NCBI GenBank assembly: GCA_036845725.1 | Contig: DAIUDK010000029.1 | Location: 1 to 39,342, forward strand | Reading direction: 5' to 3' | Length of the DNA stretch: 39,342 nt | Source: DSWT01 sp036845725 | Lineage (GTDB): Bacteria; Chloroflexota; Anaerolineae; B4-G1; SLSP01 | Shown: piece after piece, positions 15,751 to 23,851 of the stretch | Layout of the letters: each line of letters opens with the position of its first letter | Numbering within the stretch: position 1 is the stretch's first letter | The notes under the pieces: model-generated | The model's input: only the letters and a program-made list of their open reading frames with translations | What the model was told of the DNA's origin: nothing | Databases searched by the model: none | Made by a program: the position numbers and the translations under genes

Positions 15751-18700
15751 ATGAGTGACGAAAATCAGCCAAATGAGGTCGTAGAATCACAGCTTAAACC
15801 TGAGGGTATGACGGCGGAATCACAGCCGGTCCTGACACCGGATTTGGTCGAGCCGCCTGCTGAATCGCCGGCGAGTGCTGTGCAGGCCGATTTGCCGACG
15901 GATGTGCCGGTAGGGGCTGAACCGTATATCGATGTGGCTGCGCCCCCACAGGGCGCTGATGCGCCGTCTGTGGTCAGCATCGAGGAGCTTGAGTCTTCGA
16001 AGCCCTCGACGGGGGAGAAGGTCAATGGTTTGTTGACCGGTGTTGGTGCGTTCTTTGCGAGCATTGGTGCGTTGTTCAAGGGACGGCGCTGGCTGCTCGG
16101 TGCGTTGGCCGCGCTGGTGGTGATTGTGATTTTGGCGCTGTTGTTGCCTAAACTCTCGTTGGCGCAGCTTTCCGGTGCTTTTGAGGGTGGGTTCACGGCG
16201 TTGGACGCCCAGAACCGCACCTTGGAACATCCTGATGGGCTGCGCATTAGCCTGGTCGATCCGGTGGAACGCAAAGTGCGCGTGAAACTGGAATCGACGC
16301 CGCGCGTCGATTTCGTCGGTGGATCGTTGCCGGAGGACTTGCAGCTGGCGTTGACCGGCCTTCCGGTAAATTTGACCCCCAAAAGCCCTTACTACACTAT
16401 TGGTCTGCGTGGCAATGACGTCTCTGGCCCCGCGACGATGGAAATCGTCATCCCCAACGAGGCGGAACCGTGGGAGACGCTCGATCTGTATGCTTGGGAT
16501 GGGGAGGCGTGGCGTTGGTTGCCCACACAGCTTGACCGGACAGCTGAAACGTTGCGGGCGAACGTTAGGGTGCTGCCGAAATCGGTGATGGTGATGCAAG
16601 CCGGGATGCCGGTGCAGAAGATTGCGGCCGAGGTGGATACCTATCCGCTGCCGGCGTCAACCACACCTGCGCCGGAGACTGCGCTGACCGAGGTCAATGT
16701 GCCCGGCATCCTCGTGGGAACGATGGGTGGCGTGACCGGCGATGCGACGCAGTTGCCGGGGGCGGTGCAGGGTGGGGCGTTGACACTCGTTCCGACCGTG
16801 CGTAACTGGGTTCCGGGCCGCGATCCCAACTGGCTGCTGGTCAACGATATGCTCAACAACGTTACGGACAACACGCCGGATCGCGTTACCCACGTGCAGA
16901 CTCTGCTTGGCATTGTGCAAAACGGGGGGTATGGCGGGTTGGTGCTTGACTACCGGATGGTGCAGCCGGAGACGCGCGATGCTTTCTCCGGATTTGTGAC
17001 GGATCTGGGTGCCGCTTTGCGAGAGAAAGGCCTCTGGTTGGCCGTAGTCGTCGATACACCGCAACGCGCGGCGGACGGCTCGTGGAACACCGGTGGCTAT
17101 GACTGGGCGGCGCTTGGTGGTGCCGTTGATCAACTGCGTGTGGTGATGCCCCTCGATCCTGGCGCGTACACGCCGGGCGGACTGGCAGAGCAGATGATCG
17201 TGTGGGGGGTGACGCAGGTAAATCGTCATAAGTTGGTGCCCGTCTACTCGACGCTGAGCACCGATGGCACAAAATCCCTCACGTTGGGCGAAATCCTTGG
17301 GCCGATCGGCAACATCCAGACGGTGGAAACACTCACCGAAAGCGTTGCCCCTGGCACTGCGTTGAATTTCAAACTTGGTGCGGTGTCGGCGGTGGAGACG
17401 GATGTGGCAACGGGCGCGACCCGCATGACCGTGGGTGACGCTGCGTATTGGCTCGGCACGCCGCAGTGGTTGAGCGAGCGCATGAAGCTGATCGAACGGT
17501 ATCATCTGGGTGGTGTGGCGCTGCGCGATGTGCTCAACGAGGGTAACATGCCGGATGTTTTGTCAAGCGTTGCCGCATATAAGGCGCAAGCGGCGCAAGG
17601 AGATGCACACACGATGCCTGAGATCGTGTGGCGCGTGACTAACCCTGGCGGAGAGACGGAGACCAAAACGGCGACGGCGTTGACGCAGCCGCAGTTTGCC
17701 TGGACTGCGCCTGCTGTCACTGGTACGTATACGATCGGGGCGAATGTCGCCGGGCTGGACAAAGGCTCTTTGGCGGTGTTGGTTGCTGCGCCCGCGCCGG
17801 TGATGACGGAGACCGTCGCCGTCACTGAGACGACGGAGACGGGAGAAGGGGCCGGAGCCACAACGTTGACGCCTGCCGAGGCTCCCGCCGAAGGGCTGAA
17901 GGCCGGCTACGTCGCCGACGTGACCGTACCTGACAATACCCGCTTCCAGAAGGAAGAGAAGTTCACCAAGACCTGGCGGATGCGCAACGCGGGCGGCGAG
18001 GACTGGCCTGCCGATACCGCGCTGGTTTTTGTCTCCGGCGAGCAGATGACCGACGTGGCAAAAGTCGAAATCGGCGAGGTTAAAGCTGGCGCTAATGTGG
18101 ACATCAGCGTGGATCTGGTCGCGCCGAACGCCGATGGCACTTACAAGGGCAACTGGCAGATTCAGGCCGGCGACAAGGTGATCGAAGGTGGCAAGATTTA
18201 CCTCGTGATCCAGGTGGGCGAGCAGGTTGTAGCGACTCCGGCTCCGGCCCCAGTGGCCCCCGTAGTGGCTCCTTCGTCCTCTGGTGGTTTCGAGCTGGGC
18301 GGGCACGTGCGCGACGTGGGGTTACCCTACAAGGACACGATGCATTATGCTGGGATGAACTGGACGAAAGTGCAGGTTCACTATGGGGAAGGCGCGGCTG
18401 GACTCGTCGCTACTGCTCACGCCAACGGGTTTAAGATTCAGTTGAGTGCGTTGGGTGGAGCAGATATGGTAGCGCAGGCTGGTTTCGAGGATCAGTATGC
18501 GAGCTGGGTCGCCGGGTTGGCGGCGGCGGGCGCGGATGCCATTGAAGTGTGGAATGAGCCGAACATCGACCGTGAATGGCAAATCGGTCAGATCAGCCCG
18601 CAGGCATACACCAACCTGCTGTGTAAGGCTTATAACGCGATCAAAGGTGCTAACAGTGGTACGGCCGTCATCAGTGCCGCGCCTGCGCCGACTGGTTGGT

Positions 18701-19206
18701 TCGGCGGTTGCGGGCCGAACGGCTGTGATGATAAACCGTGGATGGAAGGGTTGTACGCTGCCGGAGCCGCTAACTGTATGGATTACATCGGCGCGCACCA
18801 CAATGCCGGGGCTACATCACCTTCGGCGCGCATCGGGCATCCCGCCGACCCGGGCAGTACGCACCACTCGTGGTTCTTCTTGCCGCAGACTGAGTTGTAC
18901 TACAACATCTTCCGTGGCACGCGCAAGTTGTTCTATACAGAAATGGGCTATGCCTCACAAGAAGGTTTGTCGGGGTTCTCCGATCAATTCTCCTGGGCGC
19001 GCGGCACGAACAATGCGCAGCAAGCGGCGTGGCTGGCTGAGGCTGTGCAGTTGGGCATCAATACTGGGATGGTGCGCTGTATTATCGTCTGGAATATCGA
19101 TTTTGTCCGCTACGGCTACGATCCCCAGGATGGCTACGCCATTATCCGCCCCGGCGGTGGTTGTCCAGCGTGTGAGACACTCCATGCGGTTTTAGGGACA
19201 CGCTGA
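15751..19206 (+). CDS. Membrane-anchored protein: TIM-barrel-like region, NBR1-type Ig domain and clan GH-A glycoside hydrolase domain
   Basis: The 1151-residue product has an acidic cytoplasmic tail (1-110), one membrane segment (GRRWLLGALAALVVIVILAL, about 111-135) and a large outer part. Residues about 314-607 resemble a GH18/YaaH-like barrel (NGGYGGLVLDYRMVQPETR, GLWLAVVVDTPQ), but the usual DxxDxDxE catalytic motif is missing. Residues about 718-824 match an NBR1-type Ig-like domain (KTWRMRNAGGEDWPADTALV). Residues about 844-1151 form a second barrel with VWNEPNID (Glu936) and FYTEMGYAS (Glu1064), which fit the acid/base and nucleophile of clan GH-A (GH39/GH5-like) enzymes. It probably binds or cleaves a surface or environmental polysaccharide. 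GGAGG precedes the ATG. Substrate is unknown. Confidence 0.8.
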   Translation: MSDENQPNEVVESQLKPEGMTAESQPVLTPDLVEPPAESPASAVQADLPTDVPVGAEPYIDVAAPPQGADAPSVVSIEELESSKPSTGEKVNGLLTGVGAFFASIGALFKGRRWLLGALAALVVIVILALLLPKLSLAQLSGAFEGGFTALDAQNRTLEHPDGLRISLVDPVERKVRVKLESTPRVDFVGGSLPEDLQLALTGLPVNLTPKSPYYTIGLRGNDVSGPATMEIVIPNEAEPWETLDLYAWDGEAWRWLPTQLDRTAETLRANVRVLPKSVMVMQAGMPVQKIAAEVDTYPLPASTTPAPETALTEVNVPGILVGTMGGVTGDATQLPGAVQGGALTLVPTVRNWVPGRDPNWLLVNDMLNNVTDNTPDRVTHVQTLLGIVQNGGYGGLVLDYRMVQPETRDAFSGFVTDLGAALREKGLWLAVVVDTPQRAADGSWNTGGYDWAALGGAVDQLRVVMPLDPGAYTPGGLAEQMIVWGVTQVNRHKLVPVYSTLSTDGTKSLTLGEILGPIGNIQTVETLTESVAPGTALNFKLGAVSAVETDVATGATRMTVGDAAYWLGTPQWLSERMKLIERYHLGGVALRDVLNEGNMPDVLSSVAAYKAQAAQGDAHTMPEIVWRVTNPGGETETKTATALTQPQFAWTAPAVTGTYTIGANVAGLDKGSLAVLVAAPAPVMTETVAVTETTETGEGAGATTLTPAEAPAEGLKAGYVADVTVPDNTRFQKEEKFTKTWRMRNAGGEDWPADTALVFVSGEQMTDVAKVEIGEVKAGANVDISVDLVAPNADGTYKGNWQIQAGDKVIEGGKIYLVIQVGEQVVATPAPAPVAPVVAPSSSGGFELGGHVRDVGLPYKDTMHYAGMNWTKVQVHYGEGAAGLVATAHANGFKIQLSALGGADMVAQAGFEDQYASWVAGLAAAGADAIEVWNEPNIDREWQIGQISPQAYTNLLCKAYNAIKGANSGTAVISAAPAPTGWFGGCGPNGCDDKPWMEGLYAAGAANCMDYIGAHHNAGATSPSARIGHPADPGSTHHSWFFLPQTELYYNIFRGTRKLFYTEMGYASQEGLSGFSDQFSWARGTNNAQQAAWLAEAVQLGINTGMVRCIIVWNIDFVRYGYDPQDGYAIIRPGGGCPACETLHAVLGTR

Positions 19207-19231
19207 GAGTTAGACGCTAACAGTTTTTTGG

Positions 19232-19264
19232 AGAAACCCGGTTTTTGTCAAAAACCGGGTTTCT
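19232..19264. terminator. 15-bp terminator hairpin between the glycoside-hydrolase-like gene and obg
   Basis: AGAAACCCGGTTTTT (19232-19246) pairs perfectly with AAAAACCGGGTTTCT (19250-19264) around a three-base loop. T-rich arms on both strands would allow termination in either direction. Confidence 0.8.
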
Positions 19265-19289
19265 TTGAAGTTTTCAAAAGAGAGACATT

Positions 19290-20567
19290 ATGTTTTACGA
19301 TCAAGTTAAAATTAACGTAGTGGGTGGTCACGGCGGCAAGGGCGGCGTGTACTTTCGCCGCGAGAAGTACATCCCTTTCGGCGGGCCTTCGGGCGGGGAT
19401 GGCGGCAAGGGCGGCGATGTGGTTTTCGCTGTGAGCAGCCATTTGAATACACTGTATCATTTTGCCCACAAGAAGGAATTTGTAGCTGCCGACGGTGAAC
19501 CGGGACGCAACAAGGACCGGCATGGGGCCGGCGGCGCCGATCTGGTGCTCGAAGTGCCACCCGGCACGGCGATCTTCGATGCGGACACGGGCGAGCTTTT
19601 GGCCGACCTCGTCGAAGTGGGACAGCGTGCCGTGGTCGCGGCGGGCGGTCGCGGCGGGCGGGGCAACATCCGCTTTGCCTCTCCGACGAACCAGGCGCCC
19701 CGCATCGCCGAGTTTGGCGATCCCGGCGAAGTACGCTCGTTGCGTCTGGAGTTGAAGCTGCTTGCAGATGTCGGGTTGGTGGGGATGCCCAATGCGGGCA
19801 AGTCCACGCTGCTTTCCGTGACAACTGCCGCTAGGCCGGAAATCGCCGATTACCCCTTCACTACGCTGCAACCCAATCTGGGCGTCGTGGCGTTGGGGAT
19901 TGATGAGACTTTTGTGATGGCCGACTTGCCGGGGTTGATCGAAGGCGCCAGCGATGGACGAGGCTTGGGCCACGAGTTTTTGCGTCACATCGAGCGCACG
20001 CGCGTGCTCATCCACCTGCTGGACGGTTCGTCGCTTGATCCGCTGGCCGATTTCGAGACGATCAACGCCGAGTTGGAGGCTTTCGGGCATGGCCTGAGTG
20101 ATAAACCGCAGATCGTCGTCATCAACAAACTGGACATGCCCGGCGTGCAGGAGCTGTTCCCGGAGATGCAGGCGCACTTTGCCGCCCGTGGCTATCACGA
20201 CGTCATAGGCATCTCAGCCCTCACGAAATTGAACACGCGCAAACTGATGGGGCGCGCCTACCAGATGGTGCAGGAAGCGCCATTGCCCGAACTGCCGCAA
20301 CCGGCCCCGGCTATGATCCGCTTTGAGCCGGAAGAGGAAGAGAGCTTCAGGGTCGTACGTGAATCCGAAGGCTTTTGGCGCGTGCATGGCGGCAAGATCG
20401 AGCGCGCTGTCTATCGCACGCAGACCAAATGGGACGAAGCGCTGCTGCGTTTGCACCGCTATCTGGAACACGAAGGCGTGCTCGATGCACTGCGCGAGGC
20501 GGGTGTCCAGGAAGGCGACACCGTGCGTATTGGCGACTTCGAGTTCGAGTGGATGGAGCGGGACTAG
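19290..20567 (+). CDS. obgE: GTPase Obg (CgtA)
   Basis: The 425-residue product has all three Obg parts. The glycine-rich Obg fold covers residues 1 to about 158 (GGHGGKGGVYFRREKYIPFG, GGPSGGDGGKGG). The GTPase domain has G1 GMPNAGKST (about 165-173), the YPFTTLQPNLG switch, G3 DLPGLIEGA and G4 NKLD. A C-terminal OCT domain follows (EEEESFRVVRESEGFWRVHG to GDFEFEWMERD). Obg acts in late 50S ribosome assembly and stress responses in the cytoplasm. The ribosome site is weak (AGAGAG). Its stop overlaps the stop of the convergent phosphotransferase gene within a shared CTAG. The usual neighbours rplU-rpmA are not in the window. Confidence 0.97.
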   Translation: MFYDQVKINVVGGHGGKGGVYFRREKYIPFGGPSGGDGGKGGDVVFAVSSHLNTLYHFAHKKEFVAADGEPGRNKDRHGAGGADLVLEVPPGTAIFDADTGELLADLVEVGQRAVVAAGGRGGRGNIRFASPTNQAPRIAEFGDPGEVRSLRLELKLLADVGLVGMPNAGKSTLLSVTTAARPEIADYPFTTLQPNLGVVALGIDETFVMADLPGLIEGASDGRGLGHEFLRHIERTRVLIHLLDGSSLDPLADFETINAELEAFGHGLSDKPQIVVINKLDMPGVQELFPEMQAHFAARGYHDVIGISALTKLNTRKLMGRAYQMVQEAPLPELPQPAPAMIRFEPEEEESFRVVRESEGFWRVHGGKIERAVYRTQTKWDEALLRLHRYLEHEGVLDALREAGVQEGDTVRIGDFEFEWMERD

Positions 20568-21571
20568 TTCTGCGCAGGGAGAGTGATCTGCCCGGTCTGC
20601 TCGTAGTGCTCGAACACCGGAACGTGCCGTTCAACCATGCTCGTCAACCACTTCGATTCATAGCGCGCCACCCAGTTGACCTTCCAGAGCAACCGTCCAA
20701 TCTGGAACGGTTCGATACGCTCGTCGGGCCAGGGCATGAGGCGCTCGTACCCGCGCCGGAACGCTTTCAGCAGGACTGTGTAGCGCACCTCACCCGTAGT
20801 CTCCAGCAGATCGAGCATCGCCATGGCGATGTCGTGCGCGCGAAACCCCCAGACCGTGTCCTCGAAGTCGAACGGATAGAGCGCGCCCTGGTAAAGCTTG
20901 ATGTTGTCGTGCCATAGATCGCAGTGGATGACGCGCAGGTCGGCGCGATCCAGCGCTGCGTACACCGTCTCAACGTGTTCGTGCATCCGGTTTAGCAGGT
21001 CGCGTGCGCTGGACGGGAGGGTCACCGCCGTCTGCCCGTCGCCGATGATGAGGTTTTCCTCGCCTCTGGAGAGCCAGTGCTCGAAGCGCCGGGTGGTGAA
21101 TCCGGCCGGCGGCGTCCACGTTGCGCCGTGCTGGTGGAGTTTGACGAACAGTTCCCCCATTTTCTCCAGGTTGCGCTCCGTGAGATAGTGGCCTAGCAAC
21201 CGGCCCGGCGCCCAAGTCATCAGGGAGATGTTCCAGGTCACGGGGACATCCGGCCCGCAAAGCGGCAGCACGAACGCCCCGGAGCGCGCCGGGAGGATGC
21301 GCGGAGCCGGAATGTCGGTCTCGCGGTGCAAAGCGTCGAGCCACAGCGCCTCGGACAGGAGGTCCTCGAACGTGCGCCAACCGGGCGAGGCCAGTCTGAG
21401 CATGAAGCGCTTGCCAGAGGCCGTCGTCACCCGGTAGAAGAGGTTGGTTTCAAAGCCGTGATAGGCAATCTCTGGGCTTTGCAAATCGTAGTGGGTTAAG
21501 GCTGCCATGGCCAGGTCTCGCAGCCGACGAAGCTTTCCAGTGTCAGATAGATCGTTGTACGGTTTCATCAT
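20564..21571 (-). CDS. Aminoglycoside phosphotransferase (APH)/choline kinase family protein
   Basis: The 335-residue product has the APH catalytic loop VIHCDLWHDNIK with the HxDxxxxN pattern, followed by the metal-binding Asp in LYPFDFEDTVWG. The N-lobe includes NLFYRVTTASGKRFMLRLA, placing the ATP-binding Lys/Arg region. Proteins of this family phosphorylate small hydroxylated molecules such as aminoglycosides, homoserine or choline; the true substrate cannot be told from sequence alone. It is the last of three minus-strand genes (HIT, GNAT, APH); the GNAT stop is three bases before its start, so it is probably co-translated. It ends tail-to-tail with obg. Confidence 0.85.
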   Translation of the reverse strand: MMKPYNDLSDTGKLRRLRDLAMAALTHYDLQSPEIAYHGFETNLFYRVTTASGKRFMLRLASPGWRTFEDLLSEALWLDALHRETDIPAPRILPARSGAFVLPLCGPDVPVTWNISLMTWAPGRLLGHYLTERNLEKMGELFVKLHQHGATWTPPAGFTTRRFEHWLSRGEENLIIGDGQTAVTLPSSARDLLNRMHEHVETVYAALDRADLRVIHCDLWHDNIKLYQGALYPFDFEDTVWGFRAHDIAMAMLDLLETTGEVRYTVLLKAFRRGYERLMPWPDERIEPFQIGRLLWKVNWVARYESKWLTSMVERHVPVFEHYEQTGQITLPAQN

Positions 21572-21574
21572 ATG

Positions 21575-21991
21575 CTAAAGGTGTTTTGTGAGGAAGTAGC
21601 GTTGGTATCCGGGCGGGAAATCGTGTAGTTCGCCAAAGACCTCATAGCCGTACTTCTTGTAGAAGCCCGGCGCTTGAAAACTGAATGTATCCAGATATAC
21701 CTGCCTGGCTCCGCGCTTGCGGCCTTCCTCTTCCGCGAGCATCAAAAGCTGTTCCCCGTATCCGTGTCCGCGTAGCTCGTCTTTGATCCACATCAAGTTG
21801 ATGTACAACCAATCCCAATAGGTCGCGCCGATCACGCCGCCGACGATTTCCTGGTCGGGCGACCGTAGGACGAAACACAGGTTCTTTCCCTGGTCATCGC
21901 CGGCCTGTTGGGTATTGTAGTCTGTAATGCCGCCGCCAATGATTTCCCATGCCGGCTCATCAATGTAAACAATCTCATATTTTTCTTCCAT
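21575..21991 (-). CDS. GNAT-family N-acetyltransferase
   Basis: The 138-residue product has the GNAT fold: a central strand VGGVIGATYWDWLYINLMWI, then motif A DELRGHGYGEQLLMLAEEEG with the acetyl-CoA pyrophosphate loop, and a C-terminal FYKKYGYEVFGELHDFPPGY segment. It transfers an acetyl group from acetyl-CoA to an unknown amine. AAAGGA lies upstream of the ATG. It sits between the HIT gene (47 bases upstream) and the APH-like gene (3 bases downstream). Pairing with an APH-like kinase resembles resistance cassettes, but both are generic families and a metabolic role is equally possible. Confidence 0.88.
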   Translation of the reverse strand: MEEKYEIVYIDEPAWEIIGGGITDYNTQQAGDDQGKNLCFVLRSPDQEIVGGVIGATYWDWLYINLMWIKDELRGHGYGEQLLMLAEEEGRKRGARQVYLDTFSFQAPGFYKKYGYEVFGELHDFPPGYQRYFLTKHL

Positions 21992-22038
21992 GCGTTTATT
22001 TGGTTCCTTTCTTGTCGGTGTGAAGAGTTAAGCTTTAC

Positions 22039-22368
22039 CTATGGCACGCCTGGCCCCATGATGTGCCAGTGCATGTGCGGCGTGACGCCGGGTGCGGCAG
22101 CATTGGCCCGCACATAGAATCCCGTTTTATCCAGTCCCAACTGCCGGGCGACGTCCTGAATCGCTTGCAGCATTGAGGACAGTAGCGCGCCATCCAGCGC
22201 CATTGGATCCAAAAGCGATGGCACATGCTGCTTGGGAATAACCACCACATGGATCTCCGCTTGCGGTCGTGGATGGTGAAAAGCCAGCACACGCTCATCT
22301 TCCCAGACCTTTTCGATCTCGATTTTGCCTGAGAGCACATCTTCACAATACCAGTCGCGTTTTGCCAT
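22039..22368 (-). CDS. HIT-family nucleotide-binding protein
   Basis: Read from the ATG at 22368 the product is 109 residues (MAKRDWYCEDVLSGKIEIEK). It carries the HIT signature near the C-terminus as HMHWHIMG, equivalent to HxHxH, with the catalytic middle histidine. The N-terminal half has FHHPRPQAEIHVVVIPKQHV, common in HINT-type phosphoramidases. These enzymes hydrolyse nucleotide phosphoramidates or related adenylates. The start 27 bases upstream was rejected because GAGGAG lies just before 22368. Promoter boxes are visible about 70-100 bases upstream. Confidence 0.9.
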   Translation of the reverse strand: MAKRDWYCEDVLSGKIEIEKVWEDERVLAFHHPRPQAEIHVVVIPKQHVPSLLDPMALDGALLSSMLQAIQDVARQLGLDKTGFYVRANAAAPGVTPHMHWHIMGPGVP

Positions 22369-22442
22369 AATTTGCTGCTCCTCGTGATTGAACACAGGTC
22401 AATGGGATGCGATGTTTGTGTGCTGTTGCACAAACCATAACC

Positions 22443-22471
22443 AGTATACGCGCCTTTTTGTTGCAGGTCAA
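22443..22471 (-). promoter_or_regulatory. Promoter of the HIT-GNAT-APH genes
   Basis: On the minus strand TTGACC (22466-22471) and TATACT (22443-22448) are 17 bases apart, close to the sigma-70 consensus. It is back-to-back with the MFS promoter at 22489. Confidence 0.7.
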
Positions 22472-22488
22472 TCGCACGTTTTCCACAA

Positions 22489-22516
22489 TTGACATTTCTC
22501 GCCTGCTGTTTATAGT
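22489..22516 (+). promoter_or_regulatory. Promoter of the MFS transporter, giving a leaderless transcript
   Basis: A perfect TTGACA (22489-22494) and TATAGT (22511-22516) are 16 bases apart. The expected transcription start, about 7 bases after the -10 box, falls at 22523, on or next to the start codon, so the mRNA would have no 5' leader or ribosome site. Confidence 0.7.
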
Positions 22517-22523
22517 ACAGCAG
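22503..22523. promoter_or_regulatory. Inverted repeat around the MFS -10 box (possible operator)
   Basis: CTGCTGT (22503-22509) and ACAGCAG (22517-22523) are perfect inverse copies placed on either side of the -10 box. A protein bound here would block RNA polymerase. No regulator gene is adjacent. Confidence 0.5.
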
Positions 22524-22525
22524 TG

Positions 22526-23713
22526 ATGACTAAACACAAACGCATCCCCCAGACGGGATCTCGCCTGGGCCTGTTCGTCCTGGTCCTGCTGCTCATTGAA
22601 TTCCTCGATGAGTTCGTCTACGGCGCGCGTGAGGCGGCGTGGCCGTTGATCCGCGCGGACTTGGGGCTGAGCTACGCGCAAATCGGCGCGCTGCTTGGCG
22701 CGCCCGCGATCGTCAGCAGCATCGTCGAGCCGTTTCTGGGCGTGTTGGGCGATGCGTGGAAACGGCGCGCGCTGGTGCTGGGTGGCGGTGCGCTCTTCTG
22801 CCTCAGCCTGCTCCTCACCAGTGTGAGCCAGAGTTTTGCGCTGTTGTTGCTGTCGTTCCTCCTCTTCTACCCGGCGTCCGGCGCGTTTGTGAGCCTCTCG
22901 CAGGCCACGTTGATGGACATCGACCCCGCCCGCCACGAACATAATATGGCCCGCTGGACGCTTGCGGGATCGTTGGGTGTGGTGGCTGGACCGCTGGCGT
23001 TGGGCGCAGCGGTGGCCTTGGGGATGGGCTGGCGCGCCTTATTTGCCGGTTTTGCGGCGCTGGCGTTGGTCTTGCTGGTGCTCGCGTCACGCTTCCGCTT
23101 CGCCAACGGGCGCGCTGCAGAAGAGGCTGTCGACCTCAAAGTAGCGTTCGTGGGCGTGTGGCAGGCGCTGAAACGTGGCACGGTCTTGCGCTGGCTGGTG
23201 TTGCTGCAGTTCTCCGATCTGATGCTGGACGTGCTCCTGGGCTATCTGGCGCTCTATTTCGTGGATGTGGTCGGCGTCACAGCGGGGCAGGCGGCGACGG
23301 CGGTGGCGGTCTGGACTGGTGTGGGGCTACTCGGCGACGTGCTGCTCATCCCGCTGTTGGAACGCGTGCCGGGGCTGCGCTATCTGCGAATCAGCGCCGC
23401 CGTCAAGCTGGTGCTGTTCCCCGCGTTTTTGCTCGTCCCCGCGTTCGGCGTCAAGCTGGCGCTGCTCGGATTGTTGGGCCTGTTCAACGCCGGGTGGTAC
23501 GCGATCCTCAAGGCGCAGCTCTATTCGACGATGCCGGGGCAGAGCGGCACGTCGATGGCGGTGGACAACATCTTCGGTTTCGTCGGGGCGCTCATCCCCT
23601 GGGGCCTGGGGTTGATCGCCGGGCGTTTCGGCCTGCAGGTGACGATGTGGCTGCTGTTATTGGGACCGCTTGCGCTGCTGATCGGCTTGCCCTTCACTGA
23701 AAAATCAGCGTAA
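22526..23713 (+). CDS. Major facilitator superfamily transporter
   Basis: The 395-residue product is hydrophobic throughout with about 12 membrane segments, for example GLFVLVLLLIEFLDEFVYGA near the N-terminus. The cytoplasmic loop after segment 2 carries GDAWKRR, matching the MFS motif A position. Substrate cannot be told. The start is either the ATG at 22526 or the GTG directly before it. There is no Shine-Dalgarno site, and the promoter -10 box ends 10 bases before the ATG, so translation is probably leaderless. It is divergent from the HIT-GNAT-APH genes. An exporter is plausible next to acetyltransferase and phosphotransferase genes, but this is only a contextual guess. Confidence 0.88.
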   Translation: MTKHKRIPQTGSRLGLFVLVLLLIEFLDEFVYGAREAAWPLIRADLGLSYAQIGALLGAPAIVSSIVEPFLGVLGDAWKRRALVLGGGALFCLSLLLTSVSQSFALLLLSFLLFYPASGAFVSLSQATLMDIDPARHEHNMARWTLAGSLGVVAGPLALGAAVALGMGWRALFAGFAALALVLLVLASRFRFANGRAAEEAVDLKVAFVGVWQALKRGTVLRWLVLLQFSDLMLDVLLGYLALYFVDVVGVTAGQAATAVAVWTGVGLLGDVLLIPLLERVPGLRYLRISAAVKLVLFPAFLLVPAFGVKLALLGLLGLFNAGWYAILKAQLYSTMPGQSGTSMAVDNIFGFVGALIPWGLGLIAGRFGLQVTMWLLLLGPLALLIGLPFTEKSA

Positions 23714-23795
23714 ATCTGTGACCCTTTAGCTGTAGCCGACCTCCAGCTCCAGTCTCGATTCGTTTATTCGTTTCATATTTCGTGGTCGGCCCCTT

Positions 23796-23824
23796 CTGGC
23801 ATTTCCGGCAAAATGGGCTAAAAT
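23796..23824 (+). promoter_or_regulatory. Possible promoter of the cyclophilin genes
   Basis: CTGGCA (23796-23801) and TAAAAT (23819-23824) are 17 bases apart, 28 bases before the ATG at 23852. The -35 box matches four of six consensus positions. Confidence 0.45.
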
Positions 23825-23851
23825 CCAGACATACTTAAGTGTGGAGGAACT

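Noticed and set aside
20564..20567. Shared CTAG stop of obg and the convergent phosphotransferase gene
   Set aside because: A four-base tail-to-tail overlap through a palindromic stop is common in compact genomes and needs no special explanation.
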